Shown here in pieces: positions 11,398 through 24,000 of a stretch of DNA of 64,000 nt. The translations under genes and the position numbers were made by a program. Where the stretch lies: NCBI GenBank assembly GCA_001579985.1, contig LRSR01006252.1, forward strand, positions 23,649 to 87,648, in the 5' to 3' direction. Below the pieces are notes generated by a model. That model worked only from the letters and a program-made list of their open reading frames with translations. It made no database searches and was not told the DNA's origin. Each line of letters starts with the position of its first letter. The first letter of the stretch is position 1. Origin of the DNA: Hypsibius dujardini (lineage: Eukaryota > Tardigrada > Eutardigrada > Parachela > Hypsibiidae).

Positions 11398-14266
11398 ATG
11401 TGTTGCTGCTGTAGCCGAAGGAATGGCTCTTTTGCAGTGGCTATTTACTATTCGGTAAGTTCCACTGATTTGCCTCTTTACAGCGTGATAACATGCAATT
11501 TATAATTTACTCTGATTCTCGATCAGGTTTGTGGAGCTATGGGCCTTGCTGGGGGCATTTACGAGATGGTAACCGTATACGAATGGACGAACTTGGTGCC
11601 TTCTATTAACATACTCCTGACAGGAATGGTCCTATTGTGCGGTATACTAATGGTGAGTTTTCTAGTTGATCTTGTCATTGAAATATTATAGGGAGTTTTA
11701 TTTGGAAACGTTCAAACGAGAGCGGTATATTTTACTGATGTACCGTATGATGTATCCCCCCATACCAAGAAATAACATATTTTAAATAACAGTTAACATA
11801 CGTTACAGTTAACAGTTAAGTTACGTAACAGTTAAGTTAAACTCGATGAAAACTTGAGTCAAATAAGTCTTGAATATATCTGAATACAACCCCCTATTTC
11901 AAGAAAGAATATTGTTTATATTGATATTGCTTCTTTTATAAAAACTATTTATATTAAAACTTCATTAGAAAAGTGAATTTTTGTAAAAACGAGACCAAAT
12001 GTTTTTTTTTAAAATGTGAAACTTGCCAAAAAAACAGGTGATCTAAAGGAAATAATAAAGAAAGACTCTACACCGCGAAATCCGAATAACAAAAACTATG
12101 TTTTATTTAAATATAAAAAGTCGTTGTTGGTCATTTTGGAAGTAGCTGCAATATAATTAAATAACACCATGACCATGAGAGTTGTTTTTTTAAAACCGCT
12201 TTTCAGCTCAAAAATTTAATGTCACAAGAATGCAATTGGAACGGAATTACGTTTGTCGATCACAAATTTTGTCGAAAATTGTTTCGCAAACGATCGATGT
12301 TAAGTTGCACCCTATCATCCCATTATTCCGAAAACTGTGAGAAGTCTGCAGCATATTGGTACCTGTTCTGTAAGGTCTTATTCCGCGGACTGCGATTCAA
12401 TCCAAAACCTTAGTATTTATGAACACTTGCCGGTTTGTTTATTCAGCGGGTTTACAACTGAAGAAACCGAACAACCGAACAAAAAACCACATTGGTTTAT
12501 TGCAAGAAAAAAAATCGAGAGCCCCAATTACGAAATAAATCAGAACAATTTTTGGACATTTGGAACGAATCATTACGTTCTTCAAGCGTAACAAAAAAAT
12601 CGGGTTCGGTGCACAATGTAATTTTGGGGGATTTTTTTAGAAACTACCTGTCTTTTGCTTTTTCAGAATTGTTGACAGCAAACGAAAAACTTACCGACAT
12701 ACTGAAAAATCAATGATTAGTTTTTTACGTTAGCTTGAGCAACATTATCATAGCTCTTCATAGATGAGTCAAGCAGGGAAATTAGTCAATTGGAAGGGTG
12801 AAAAAAAAACAGAATGGCGAATGTCTTTTTGCCAATACTGTAAACATGTCCACTGCGGTTGTGAGAAGCGTTTTTCTCAATACTGTCCTTGTTGCGACCT
12901 AGGTGCGCGCGGACCTCTGGCTTCCCCGCTTGCGTCTAAAAAAACTTGAAACTATTTGTATTCAATCGGCCAATAAAAATCCACTAAGAAGCGTTTCTAA
13001 ATCAATTTCAAAAGAAGGTGAAACGGGCGGTTTCCTAAAAAACCCCTCATTTTACGGTTGATTAGAGAAACACTGTATAAGAATACTTTGCTTCACGGAC
13101 GCGCCTCAAGTATTTTCACAACAATGGGTTCCGAACAACTCCTTATTTTTTCTGGTGTGATTTAATTTTTTTCTTGGTATAATTTTGACAGTTTTATTGT
13201 AAATTCGAGCTATGGTAAACCTGTAGGCAGAAACGAGTTTTTTTAATGGCAAAATTAAAATGACGGAATTTGAATAAAAACCGTAGGTCATGGATTTTTA
13301 ACGACACCGCAAAGCAATAATGTTCTTAAAGAGGAAAATTATGACGCCTGACTATTGCAATTTTTTTCCAAAACAAAATCAAGAACCTCTGTTTTTAAAT
13401 CAATCCCGTCAAAGGATCTCAATTTTTTTTCCAGATGAGCACTCATATTATCGGAAGCGGCATCGCTTTGGCCATCGCTGGTATGCTGGTCATAACCATA
13501 TGTGCCATTTATCCCGTCGCCGTATACAATGAAAAGTCTGCAGGGGAAACGATCGGTCGGATTCTTGGTCTCGTAGTTGGTATCGCAATCCAGGCAAGTG
13601 CACAGTATTTCGGTAAAGAAATTTGGCCCACATTTTAGCGCCGGCAAAAGGTTTGAGAGATTATTTGTCGCTCTTGCTAATTTCGAACCGCCAGGCCCAT
13701 ATGGTCGGAACTGATTTGACCTTTTCAACATTATTTTTTCAAACGATATGATTTTATTTCAACTTATCCTCTCACGGAAAAATTGATAAAAAAGTCTTTA
13801 ATTTGCAAAACAATTGTAAATGTTTGCGACATGGTGTAATAAATTATTAATTCAAGGACCTACTCGAAGATGGTGAAAAACGTTAGTAGTTCATGAAGGT
13901 CATTCCCTATATTCGTTTATTGCTTTCGTGGCAATCAAACCCATGCGCAGTTGACTCATGATTATTGGGAGAAATAACGAGACGCATACGGTCTCAAACA
14001 ACACATTATCAGCGTACAAAATAAAGTACTCAGATAATCAAAACCAAAATTAACCGACACGTCGGAAGTAAAATTGCATTTGAAGCACAATATGATATAA
14101 TGTGCAACAGGTCAGATGCGTGCCACCGTGCTAAGAACTGCATTAAGAAAATAATAATAATGAACTCGGGTTTTGTTCTTTACAGGCGTACTTCATTTAC
14201 GTCATTGCCAGCTACCGACGAGAGTTGTTAGCCGCGAGAATCCGGCAGGATGACTACAAAGTGTGA
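11398..14266 (+). CDS. Small four-transmembrane protein with Cys-rich N-terminus
   Basis: Four phase-0 exons: 11398-11454, 11527-11652, 13435-13593 and 14186-14266, giving 140 residues. The protein starts MCCCCSRRNG (a likely palmitoylation cluster). Four hydrophobic helices follow: FAVAIYYSVCGAMGLAGGIY, INILLTGMVLLCGILM, IIGSGIALAIAGMLVITICA and ILGLVVGIAIQAYFIYVIAS. It ends in a basic, then acidic tail, RRELLAARIRQDDYKV. The layout (Cys-rich start, four helices, short tails) resembles small arthropod/nematode DUF4728 or LAPTM-like proteins; that assignment is by architecture only. Intron 1 and intron 2 are GT-AG. Intron 3 starts GCAAGT at 13594, a GC-AG intron. Retaining it would instead add 14 residues and end at 13638. 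Intron 2 carries an unrelated Cys-rich reading frame (12764-12949). Confidence 0.75.
12640..12949 (+). other. Cys-rich reading frame with a dispersed homologue at 47.1 kb
   Basis: Plus frame 12764-12949 encodes 61 residues ending HCGCEKRFSQYCPCC...PLASP. DNA from about 12650 to the stop resembles 47.10-47.37 kb, including the TTTTCAGAATTGTTGACAGC-type upstream part, the ATGAGT start region, the poly-A run and the C-x-C...KRF-x-Q-x-C-x2-CC core. It lies inside intron 2 of the membrane protein gene. The pair may be fragments of a mobile element or a small nested gene; I cannot tell which. I recognise no named family. Confidence 0.35.
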
Positions 14267-14730
14267 AGCATGCTCCCTGAACGTACCTAATCGCGCATAG
14301 TTATCACGTACCTTTAATGTCCTTCTGTTCAACGCGGATTCTGCACTTGACGAAAAAAATTCTAATTTAAGAAACCAACTTGTTGTGGTTATTTCGTCAA
14401 CTGCTTTAATTTTTGGTATTTTCCATACGGTGCTGACGCCAGGAAAACAAAAATGAAGACGAGAAAGCGAAAATGTACGAGAAAAAACACGCAGAGAAAA
14501 CAGACAGCCGTGAGAGAAACAATAATCTACATTTTTGCAACTCTTCGCGAAAATGCTAAAACTGTTTCAGAACTATTTTTGGACACATATTTCGCCGTGT
14601 TCTAAAATAATTAGAAATTCCACCATTTCGTTCCACAAGATGCCAAACCCTGGACACCCTGCACAGACTTTTATTTCTGTCATTTATTTCTAAAAACTTA
14701 CAGTCTGCTCGCCTTCCGAATAAGAATGAT

Positions 14731-14885
14731 TAGCAGACAAACGCGGTGGGTTAAATCGGTCGTGTGGCGGAGAGCGCCGCAAGTGTAAATTGTAAACAAC
14801 ACTCTTTCAGCTCCATTTGTAGCGCCCTCCGCCACCCGACCGATTCAACCCGTGTAGCGATTCAACCCACCGCGTTTGCTTGGTA
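14731..14885. mobile_element. MITE, family 1, copy 2
   Basis: Inverted repeat of 155 bp. The right end GCGTTTGCTTGGTA is the reverse complement of the left end of copy 1. The left end (TAGCAGACAAACGC) has drifted. The interior shares the AAGTGTAAATTGTAAACAAC segment and the GCGCCCTCCGCCACCCGAC arm with the copy at 3507-3687. No clear target duplication remains. Confidence 0.75.
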
Positions 14886-15802
14886 AGGCCTATACATTTT
14901 GAAAGCTCACACATATCTTTTCACATTAATATGACTGACAAAAAGAGTGGTCACACGCCTTGTGAACGGCCTCACAAATTCTGTGCGGAATGGCGTATGA
15001 TTTATGTAAAAAATGGACTTTTCGTATTATTTATCGTACTTAATTTTTTCATGTGTACTAGGGAGAAGGACTTAGTAAGTGACTCAAAAAACACGGGAAC
15101 ATTTCGACGGTCAATATTAGTTTTTAATATTGCGAATGACACCTGGCTTTTTTCAAACCGGCATTTTTTTCAGCCATATAGATAAAATAAAACCAGTCTA
15201 TCTGTTTAATAAAGCCAGAATTTCAGGAAACTGGCTAGATACTTGGCCTAATTTATCCCCGTAGTTACTGGGGCGTGAATTTTTGCTCTTACAATAAGTT
15301 TAAAATCGGCATCTGCGTCTTGATTTTCAAAAGGGTAGACAGTAAGTTATCTTTGGCGCTGAAGTTCCGTGCAGTCGTTAAAAAAAACTATTATTCTGAG
15401 GGAAGCAATTTTAATTCCCATTTCCCCTCGAAATGCCCCAAGCGAAAGATCCCATTTTTGCTGAACCATGTTTAGTACTGTCATCCGCATTCCGAAATTC
15501 GGTCTGGAAGAGGCACAATGTTGGAAAATGTGTAACCCTTTGGCATTATCCATTCAAAACTCATCGCGCTAGGTTAATGCAAATTTTGGCCCGGCATTGC
15601 CACCTGGTTGGTTTGCAACACAGTGCTTTTTTACGTTTATTTTGACAGGGTGAACCCGGGCAATATTTCCTGCATCAAACTAGCTTGCTAGGACTAATAA
15701 TTAGGAAAAAGCTGGTTCGTCGAGTAGCACGATTTCAAAATAAGTTTTCTCGCTGGGATTTACTATATTTTGAATTCTGCTTTTTTATGAAGTTTTGTAA
15801 GT
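14886..15802. other. Intergenic, no supported gene
   Basis: Open frames up to about 100 codons on the plus strand (14880-15185) start inside the MITE and look like chance. Nothing else recognised. Confidence 0.3.
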
Positions 15803-15940
15803 TACTGTACTGCCGCGTTAGCTTCGCGCACCTGTAGCACCGCCCTGGGCGATTTCCCCCCCACTCCGTGTGTTATTGCCCGGGCAGTATATACTGAGAA
15901 TGCTGTGTTTGTTGCGCGAAGCTAACGCGGCAGTACAGTA
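15803..15940. mobile_element. MITE with perfect 28-bp terminal inverted repeats, TA target site
   Basis: The 138-bp element begins TACTGTACTGCCGCGTTAGC and ends with the exact reverse complement over 28 bases. The ends start and finish with TA, consistent with a mariner/Tc1-type TA duplication. Non-coding, about 60 percent GC inside, unlike its AT-rich surroundings. The perfect ends suggest recent insertion. Confidence 0.8.
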
Positions 15941-16384
15941 TCTGAAAATTGACGACCAATCTGAAACTTATGAGACACAGCTGCCTGTTTTTGATAGCCA
16001 AAACAGGTGACCCAAAACCACTAATACTTGGGCAAAATCCCTGTACGTAGCATCACCGAGAGACCACCGTACAAAACAGCAATTTTCTACTCATATGGGA
16101 TCTTTAAAGTAAATGTTGTAGCATTCTGGGAAATGGGATGTTTCCAGGCCGTTGCGGCGCTCTTGTTAGGCGAATTAGCCCGGATCATTGTGGCTTCAGA
16201 TCAGCAACGCGTAATTATAGGCCAGTGCATCGGTAAGGCTTTACTATACACTACAACAGACGCCCAGTGTATTGCCACGTCAAAGTACTGTGTAGCCGGA
16301 ATTCATTGGGGATGGTCGGTTGGACTGCAGACGTGTAAAATGGGAAAAACCCGCACGAGACATCCGATTCCCTAGTCGTGCCCA
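15941..16384. other. 3' flank of receptor gene 1
   Basis: No gene supported. A plus-strand frame (16028-16375) is open for 115 codons but shows no recognisable feature. Confidence 0.3.
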
Positions 16385-19300
16385 TTAGTGATGATTAGAG
16401 TTGCGGAATAGGTGGAACGCTCCGTAGATGGCTGGATTAGTAATTGAGTTACTCATTCCTGGGTCAAAAACACAGCACAAAATTGTAAAGGTGTAATCGC
16501 AAAGGAATCAAACACTTTATTCGGAGAAATGTATGGGTATCATTCCCCTGGCCCTGTTCGCGAGCACCGTCATTGCGTCATGGAAAACTATGACTACCAC
16601 AATTTCATGAAACTCATGTCATATAAATGAAGCGCATTGAAAACAAAATTATTGCTGTCATCAAAAGTGATTAGTTATTATTTCTGAGGATTTATCGAAA
16701 ACATCAGAGCGCTTACATATTATTATGAAGAATTCTACGAGCAGAATTCTTTTTCTTTTTCGTTATTTGGATTTTTTCCTGAGCTATCGTAAACGCTTGC
16801 ATGGAGGAAAATGACGGAAAATTGGAACAAAGAAAGGTCCGAAAATTAGGGAAAACTGAATTACGACAAAATTAATTACTAAACAAAAACTAGAAGAGCT
16901 GTGATAGGATCAGTGCCATAATGACGCGAGATCGAGTTCAAAAATGCAAGAATTAATAAGAGAGAAAATTACTTACAATAAGATTGCGAAAGGTATTGGT
17001 TGAGGTTAAAAATTTAATGTTTGCGAAACAGCAAAACGGGCTCTGCTGAATAAAATTGTTACGATGAACAAAAAGCGAGACGAGGAACCAAAAACTTTAA
17101 CTTTTTTAACGGCAGTGGAACCGTAATTGTCGAAATAGGAATGTAATGGCCAATCATCATCATTATGGCTCAGGAATCAGAAAATATATCCTTTTCTCAG
17201 TCGATTTTTTGCAAACGATCGGTTTCGACTTTTCAGCTTTTCAGATTGTTGGGATCAACCGCATTTTTCGAAAGTCTTTGATTGAGAAGCGTTACGGTGG
17301 GATCCACTCACCAAACAGAAAAATATCCTTCACCGCATTGGACGCCGTAGTACCATTCACGTCCGCTCCATGTGCGAACACAAAGTAAATCATAGCGATG
17401 TGGTAGGGTGCTAAAATAGGTGAGAGTTTGAGTCAATGCTGTTTGCACAGATTTGAACTTCGTATCTGGAAAAACTACATTTTCTGGTCAACGAACACAT
17501 AACGGCGAATTTCGATGGAACGTTGAAATGATAAGCTACTTGTTGCCATTATTTGACATTTTCATTCATATCGATGGATTGATGAATACCATAAGGTTTT
17601 TTAGGATGAGCCGTGTTTTAATCGTGGTTGATTCAATTATAGTCAGATTTCCGGTAAATTTATATTACAGACAAGTAATCATCCGGCATGGGTCGAGGTC
17701 ATTTTCACTTTCTGATTCTAGTTTCACACTTTTTTGAAATACATTTTGTATCCTCCTGCACCCCATTTTCGTTTTCGAAATAACTGTTATTTGAAGAAAA
17801 AAATCTTTCAAATTATCTATATAATAAATAAATTTACCGGCCCTTATTTTTTCCCGTCAATCAACTCACCCATTATTTTTCGTCTTTCGGCAAAACTAAC
17901 TTTTTTTAAAGTGTTAAGTCAAAAGTACATTCGATTCAGCACAATTAAAACAGACTGCCGAGCAGTCAATGGGTACTTGCCCCAACAAGCGATGAAGGTG
18001 AGAATGACCAGGAGCGAAATCCAGAACGCATTGCGAGCCGCCTTTCTCATTGTATGTTCACGCACGGAATCTGCTCGAGCTCTTGAGGAGCTTCCTCGGC
18101 GATGCATGGTCGCCTCTGTTTATGATAATTTGTGTTATTGTTCCATACTCAACAAAATTATTGATAAATGTAATTGTAACGCACCAGGTGTCATGAGGTA
18201 AGATGTATTGCGCCGTAGTTGATACCAAATGATGCTGTACGCAACCAGAATAATCCCCAGCGGAATGGCGAATATGACGGTGAAGGTCGCCATAGTGTAG
18301 GCAGTTTCCTGCCAAGGTTCGCTGTAAGCACCGTGAGTGCAGCACTGCCACAAATCGTGTCCGTCTACTTGGAATGGAGCTTTTTCAACGCGAAAAATTT
18401 GGAGCTGCAAGAAAGAACGGTCTATTGAGAAGACGATTTAAGGAAGAGTTAAATGCAAACAATGAAAAAGTCAGACAAGCAGTCATAAAACAGGCAGTCA
18501 GACCCATTTTTTAACAGACAGACAGACAGACAGAAAGACAGACAGACAGACAGACAGACAAGCTGGTACAGAAAAGGGAATACATCGTAACCGTAGCATT
18601 GGCCAAAAGTAGTAAACCCAGATTACAATAGTGCGAATAGAAAGACGGGAAATCTGAGATTAAAAATGTTGGAAAAACCTTTCGCGATCAATATTGTTGA
18701 TGCCGAGTACTCAAAAGTCGAATTCGGATTAATCTGCTTTAACAAAATATTAAACTTGTGAACATTATATTTTATGATTATCATTCCTTGAAAAGTTTGG
18801 ATATTGAGTGTTAGCAAAGGATTCAGCCTCATTTACGCCAAAACACTATTAGAAGGTGTTCGGAACGAGATATAGCCCAACCAATGATCGCCTTGTACTT
18901 GGTCTCCTACCTTAATAATTAAACACATGTAATTTTAAGCGATAAAATTATGTCTTTGTGTGACTAGGAAAGTGGGAATTCCGGAGAATAAAAATCTCGC
19001 GAGTTCTCCCAACTCAGTCCCATTTCATGTTCTTTATTATGCATTAAGATTGATTAGTTGGCAAGTGCAGCTAATTCTTTGAGGACGCTGAAGAAATGAA
19101 TCGTCTCACGGAAAGGAAATATTTTTTTAAATAACTCTGACTTGTCGCTAATTTCTATATCAGTCTATCATGTTTGAGGCGGTGATTTTTTTTGACATTT
19201 TTATTTAGGAAAACGTAATGTTTGGATTTTTCTTTTATCTCATAACATTAAAATTAAAAGGAACATTTAGTTATTTCACATGAGTTTTGTCAGATGGCAA

Positions 19301-21094
19301 ACTGATCGCACTATGAGGTCTTCCTTCTCATTTGTTGAGGTGCTCTAGACTGTACCTGAGGTGCGCTACAGATTATTGCCAGAAGCCAACCTCCCATGAG
19401 CATAGCCTTAACGAAAGCATGCTGTCTAACGCGCGTCAAGGGACGGGAGATCACCATACACCTTTTAAGCAAGATAATCATTTATTTAATTAATGGCACA
19501 GTTGTCCCAAGAGAAAATTCGGTCAAAAAATAAGGGTTTCATGCAATGGCAACGTACCGGTCAATGCTGATAGCAGTGATAATGAAGGTACTGGCATACA
19601 GAGACAGCATTTGCATGAACTTCACCGCCTTGCAGGCAAAATTACCTGCCAGCCTGGATAAAAACTTTATGAACAACATCGTCACAAAATTGCTTACCCA
19701 CAAACTATGCGTAATTAGAATGCTTTTAAACACTCCCGCAGAAAAAGTGAAAAATTGGTGATACAGGCACACTGGTGTTGGGTGGTACCCAACAGTTACG
19801 CAACACTTACTAGTAGCATAGTCTATCTACCTAGTTAACCCATTCCTACCTACCCTCACATTCTATAATGTACTTACTCAGCTATTATTGCGTACATAAT
19901 TCCGCCATGTCGGCAGGAAATAGTACGTTAGATCAGGAACTATTCCATATCCTTGACTATATAAGTGTGTGTTCTACAGTAATTTGGGACAGTTCCTTTC
20001 TTTCCCCTCTAATCTCTCTACCAGTAAAGTCTTACTACTATTCTTCTCCTATTACTCAGTCTAATAGCTTGTATGTTCAGGTTCTTCCGTCCTAGTAGGG
20101 ACGGAGGCCTAACACTGGTGTCACATTGGTGTCTTTGCACGCAAAGCGAGTGATATATCCCAGAGAAAACAAAAATGGAAAACGTAAGATGGCTTCAAAC
20201 AGCACTAAAAATTGCCTTTCGCTTTTTTTAAGAGCTCACTAAATGGTTCCACTAGTACATTTACCAGCGTGACGAATACGAGAGTTTCCTATTTTTTTAA
20301 AATGAAAAGCTTAGAGATTCTATGAAACGCAGGTTTCGATAGGAAATATTGGCTCAAGCTATCCTTTTTAAGAACAGGCACAACTCAAGAACTTCAATCA
20401 AAATCAGAACGCATACATGTAAAACCACCAACAACCCGTGTACCGTGTTTGTATATACTAATGGGAAAAACTTGTGGAGGCTATATCTCCGCTATATCCC
20501 CAGATATTGTTACAAAATTATTGAGAGCGTCCCATTTGGCGCCATTTTATTTTTGCTTCTACTGAACAATGGTGAGGCCCGTTAAATTGATCTTGCTATT
20601 TTCAAGTAGCCAAAAGAACGGTTAATGGAATGTCTGTTTTGGTTTTTCGTTGCACGAGGTGCACGCAACGAAATTTTAGCTTTTGTAATGGTGTAATGTA
20701 AATACGTCCGTTTACACAGAGCTGGTGTTCAGACAAATTTCACTGACCACTGATAGGTCAATTTCCATATAGCATCGGCAAGTCCGCAGAAAATAGCTAC
20801 AAGGGAGTCAGCAATGCTGAGATGCAGAATAAGAAGATCGATATTGCCAAAGGACTGCTTGTGAAGATACCGCTTAGACAGTAATAGGACGGAAATTGGC
20901 ACGTTGAACAGAATTCCCAGGCCGAAGCAGAGGAACAAAATTTCCGCCTCCACATTGCGACGATGGACTTCCTGTGGATTGTCATCCAAGCGTATGTCCA
21001 AATTGTTTTCGATGGTACTGGCCCGACCGACAGTGAAGCTGATATTGTTAGTTAAATGCGCGCTTGAAGAGAAACTCGGACGTCTATGCGGCAT
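16385..21094 (-). CDS. GnRH/AKH/corazonin-type G protein-coupled receptor (receptor 1)
   Basis: Seven coding exons in consistent phase: 21094-20748, 19653-19558, 19461-19356, 18404-18185, 18115-17981, 17410-17312 and 16458-16385; 358 residues. ATG at 21094 follows an in-frame stop. The extracellular N-terminus has a glycosylation site (NNIS). Family marks: TM2 LSIADSL with the sodium-site Asp, QWLAGNFAC before TM3, SIDRC at the end of TM3 (DRC in place of DRY), SAPQLQIF after TM4, QCCTHGAYSEPWQETAYTM in the second extracellular loop, CWAPYH in TM6 and NSITNPAIYGAFHLF in TM7. The QC-x-TH loop and NP-x-IYG ending place it with GnRH, AKH, ACP and corazonin receptors, membrane receptors for small neuropeptides. 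Intron 5 uses a GC donor (GCAAGT), required to make CWAPY. The tail after NPAIY is only about 11 residues. A paralogue runs divergently from 25.8 kb. Confidence 0.88.
18514..18560. repeat. CAGA microsatellite in a receptor 1 intron
   Basis: (CAGA)n of about 47 bp with one interruption, between receptor 1 exons at 18404 and 19356. Confidence 0.9.
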
Positions 21095-24000
21095 GGCAGG
21101 AATGGCAACAGATGTCAAACTTTACGTTGCAGAAGCAGTTCGTAGGAAACCTAAGAAGGTCTAGGGTTGTTTTAAGATGGGCAGCCAGAAAAAACATCGG
21201 ATGAACGCGAAGAGACACTGAATGCATGACTCGATGACAGCGTTTCCTGCGCCCGGCTAATGATTACTTTCCGATGACACTGAGTTTGGAGACCGCGACG
21301 CTTAGCCTGGGAAAGTACCGAGATGTGCAGGACAGGGAGTATGCCTAATTATTAGCACCGTAAAACTGCGTGTGAAATTATTAGTTCTCACGTGACTCTT
21401 GATCTGCTCAACCGATTGTATCGAATACAAATTGAAGAGATAGGCCATTTATACAAAATATTTCCACGAAAAATCGCATCACGAAATTCTGTCGGGAAGA
21501 GACACAAAGTCCGGAATCTGTCATACCACATAAGCACATGCAAGTGATTGCATGGGTAATAATATTTAGAAACAGCTTGGTCGCCACATTGTTCTATCTC
21601 AAAATTTATTTTCTTTATATAGTTTTTATCTGCAGGGATGCGCTCGCAAAGTTCAATCATTATGGACAGGTGGCTAATTTCAATTACAACATTAAAGGGG
21701 AATTAAACATTATTCCTAGAAGCTTCGCGTGTCGAGCGTAATAAATGAAACCCTCGACAAGAACAGTTCCTTAAATAAATTACAGAAGTAACTGGACGTG
21801 CATGGTTGATTAGCTCAAATTTTCTCCAAAAAAACTTGCGGCACATATGCTGTGAAATCAATACCTTAGATGAATGGAACATTATTATCATAAATGATAG
21901 TGGTTTTTAAAGCAGAGGCAACTAGATGATTAATGAAAAAAAGAAAAGCTGCCTGAGGCCCGTATTCTTGTAATGAATGTATTCACGTTTCCATATATAA
22001 ATATATATTTCCATATGTATATATCACAAGTTGTATAAAACATTTATTTTTCCTTGAATGAGTACATCCTCTACTTTGAAGACCATTTTTGAGGTGTTCG
22101 GCCAATCGGCTTAAAATAATTGTTCGAAGGCTTGAGAAAATGCTAATAATTAGGCAAAGTCCCCACACCGAAAGTTACTGTACGTCGACCCACCAGTTAC
22201 ATACTACTGTGATTAAAGAATGGGAGTAAACGGCCATGAATGACTGACATGTCACAGGGACTGCAGTAGCCAGCAACGTCACGGCCCGAAGGCGTTGACA
22301 TGTATACACCCCGGACGTGGATGTACACTGTACGAGCACTGTCACTGACAACCTGGATAAATCGTGCCTTCTTCCGCACTGATGGCTTCTCCGATTTGTC
22401 CCGCGCCGATTTTTCCCAATTATTTTCACGTGAATGAATCCGAAGCCACACTGCTTGCAAAGCGTAGGCGGAACTGCGCTAGAGGCAGCAGTTGTAGTTT
22501 AACAGGGCGTAGGAAATCAGCATTCGCAGCGGAACATAGAAGGTTTCTTTGTTTGCCATAGATGAGTCGGCACCGTTACGTAATGCGTATACGTAATAAT
22601 GACTGCGGCATGACACGAGTTTAATTGTCGATTATTAAAAATTTGCGTTCCAACACGTCCGGCTGTTTTCACTCAGGAACATACCACTACGAATAAACCG
22701 AAACAAAATAGAAAAAATTGCGTTTATAGAGTGCTTAGTAATGCTTTTTTTGCTAAAATCGGTGCTTGGCCGTCCGTTTTTGCCCATATTGCGTTGCATT
22801 CAAATACTTGAAATCTGTACCGGGTGCTAGATTCAATCCGGATAAATTTTAAAATCCATACGCGTGATCCGTTAATTTCGTTGCAAGAAGCACTTTGGCG
22901 ATTAATATGAATTTGTTTGAGAATGGAATGGCTCTGCTGTTTGCAATATAATCCATCGCCGATAACAACCTTTTTCGAAACACCTGACGCTTTTGGTAAT
23001 TGTTTTTTTCAAGATGTGGCTCCAATAACTCCAATCAGTCATGATTCGGCTTCCAAATCAGTGGGGGCGCGCCAACAGATTTGGTTCCCTTTTGTTCAGA
23101 AATGATTCTCACACTCGATAAATTGACAGAACATTGAACTGGTGATTCAGCCGGGTGATTTAGGTGACTCGAATTTGGGGGGGGGGGTGAAGATGCACGC
23201 CAGCTGATAGCGAATAGACTGAATTTTTCATTTGCCTTAAATTTCTTTCTCCGCTGGTGCCTGTCATTATTCTACGTTCACGAATACCGTTTGATATGGT
23301 AATAACGTGTACCTACACTCAATGCGGGTCCCCTTTTACGCTGTCCCGCATGGGATGGACGGCTAGCTTTTTCTCCACTGTATCTGTTCCTTCATCTCTT
23401 CTAAGCGACGGTTTCGATCATTGTAACTGTGGCATACTTCAGAAATAAATTAAGGACATGCATCGGATTGACACGGGGATTACGGGGATTTTGTTTTCCA
23501 AGATGCAAAAAAGCGGATTCGCCACCCGGTTTCTTGGGACAGGTTGTCATGACTGTCAATTGTCGGCTGAAATAAAGAGTTATTCGCCGCTTCGTTGAAC
23601 CTCAAGTTTCGGTTCGCCAGCATGGTCTTGGGCTCTCTAACATGAGCTTCTATTCTTTAAAATTGTTTTCAAAGGTTTTCGAATTAAAACAGCAACATTT
23701 CGTACGTTGAAAACAGCCTGAAAACTGGAATTAATCTTCGAATTAATTCAACATAGACCACGTTTCAAATTTGTTCAGTCAGTAAATGGGTGTTCGCTGT
23801 TTTCAAATTTGAAAACAATGCCTCGAGTTTCTATTTAATTCGAGTAATTAGGGATTGGTGAAGCTGGGTTTGGATGAAGAGGACGTCGCCGTGTTGACAA
23901 TCCTACGTCGTTAATCGTAAACGGGTTGAGATATTTCACCCACTCAATCGTCTTCGCGTGGAAAGAAAAATGCCCGCCAATTCTTTTCTGAAGAAAGAGG

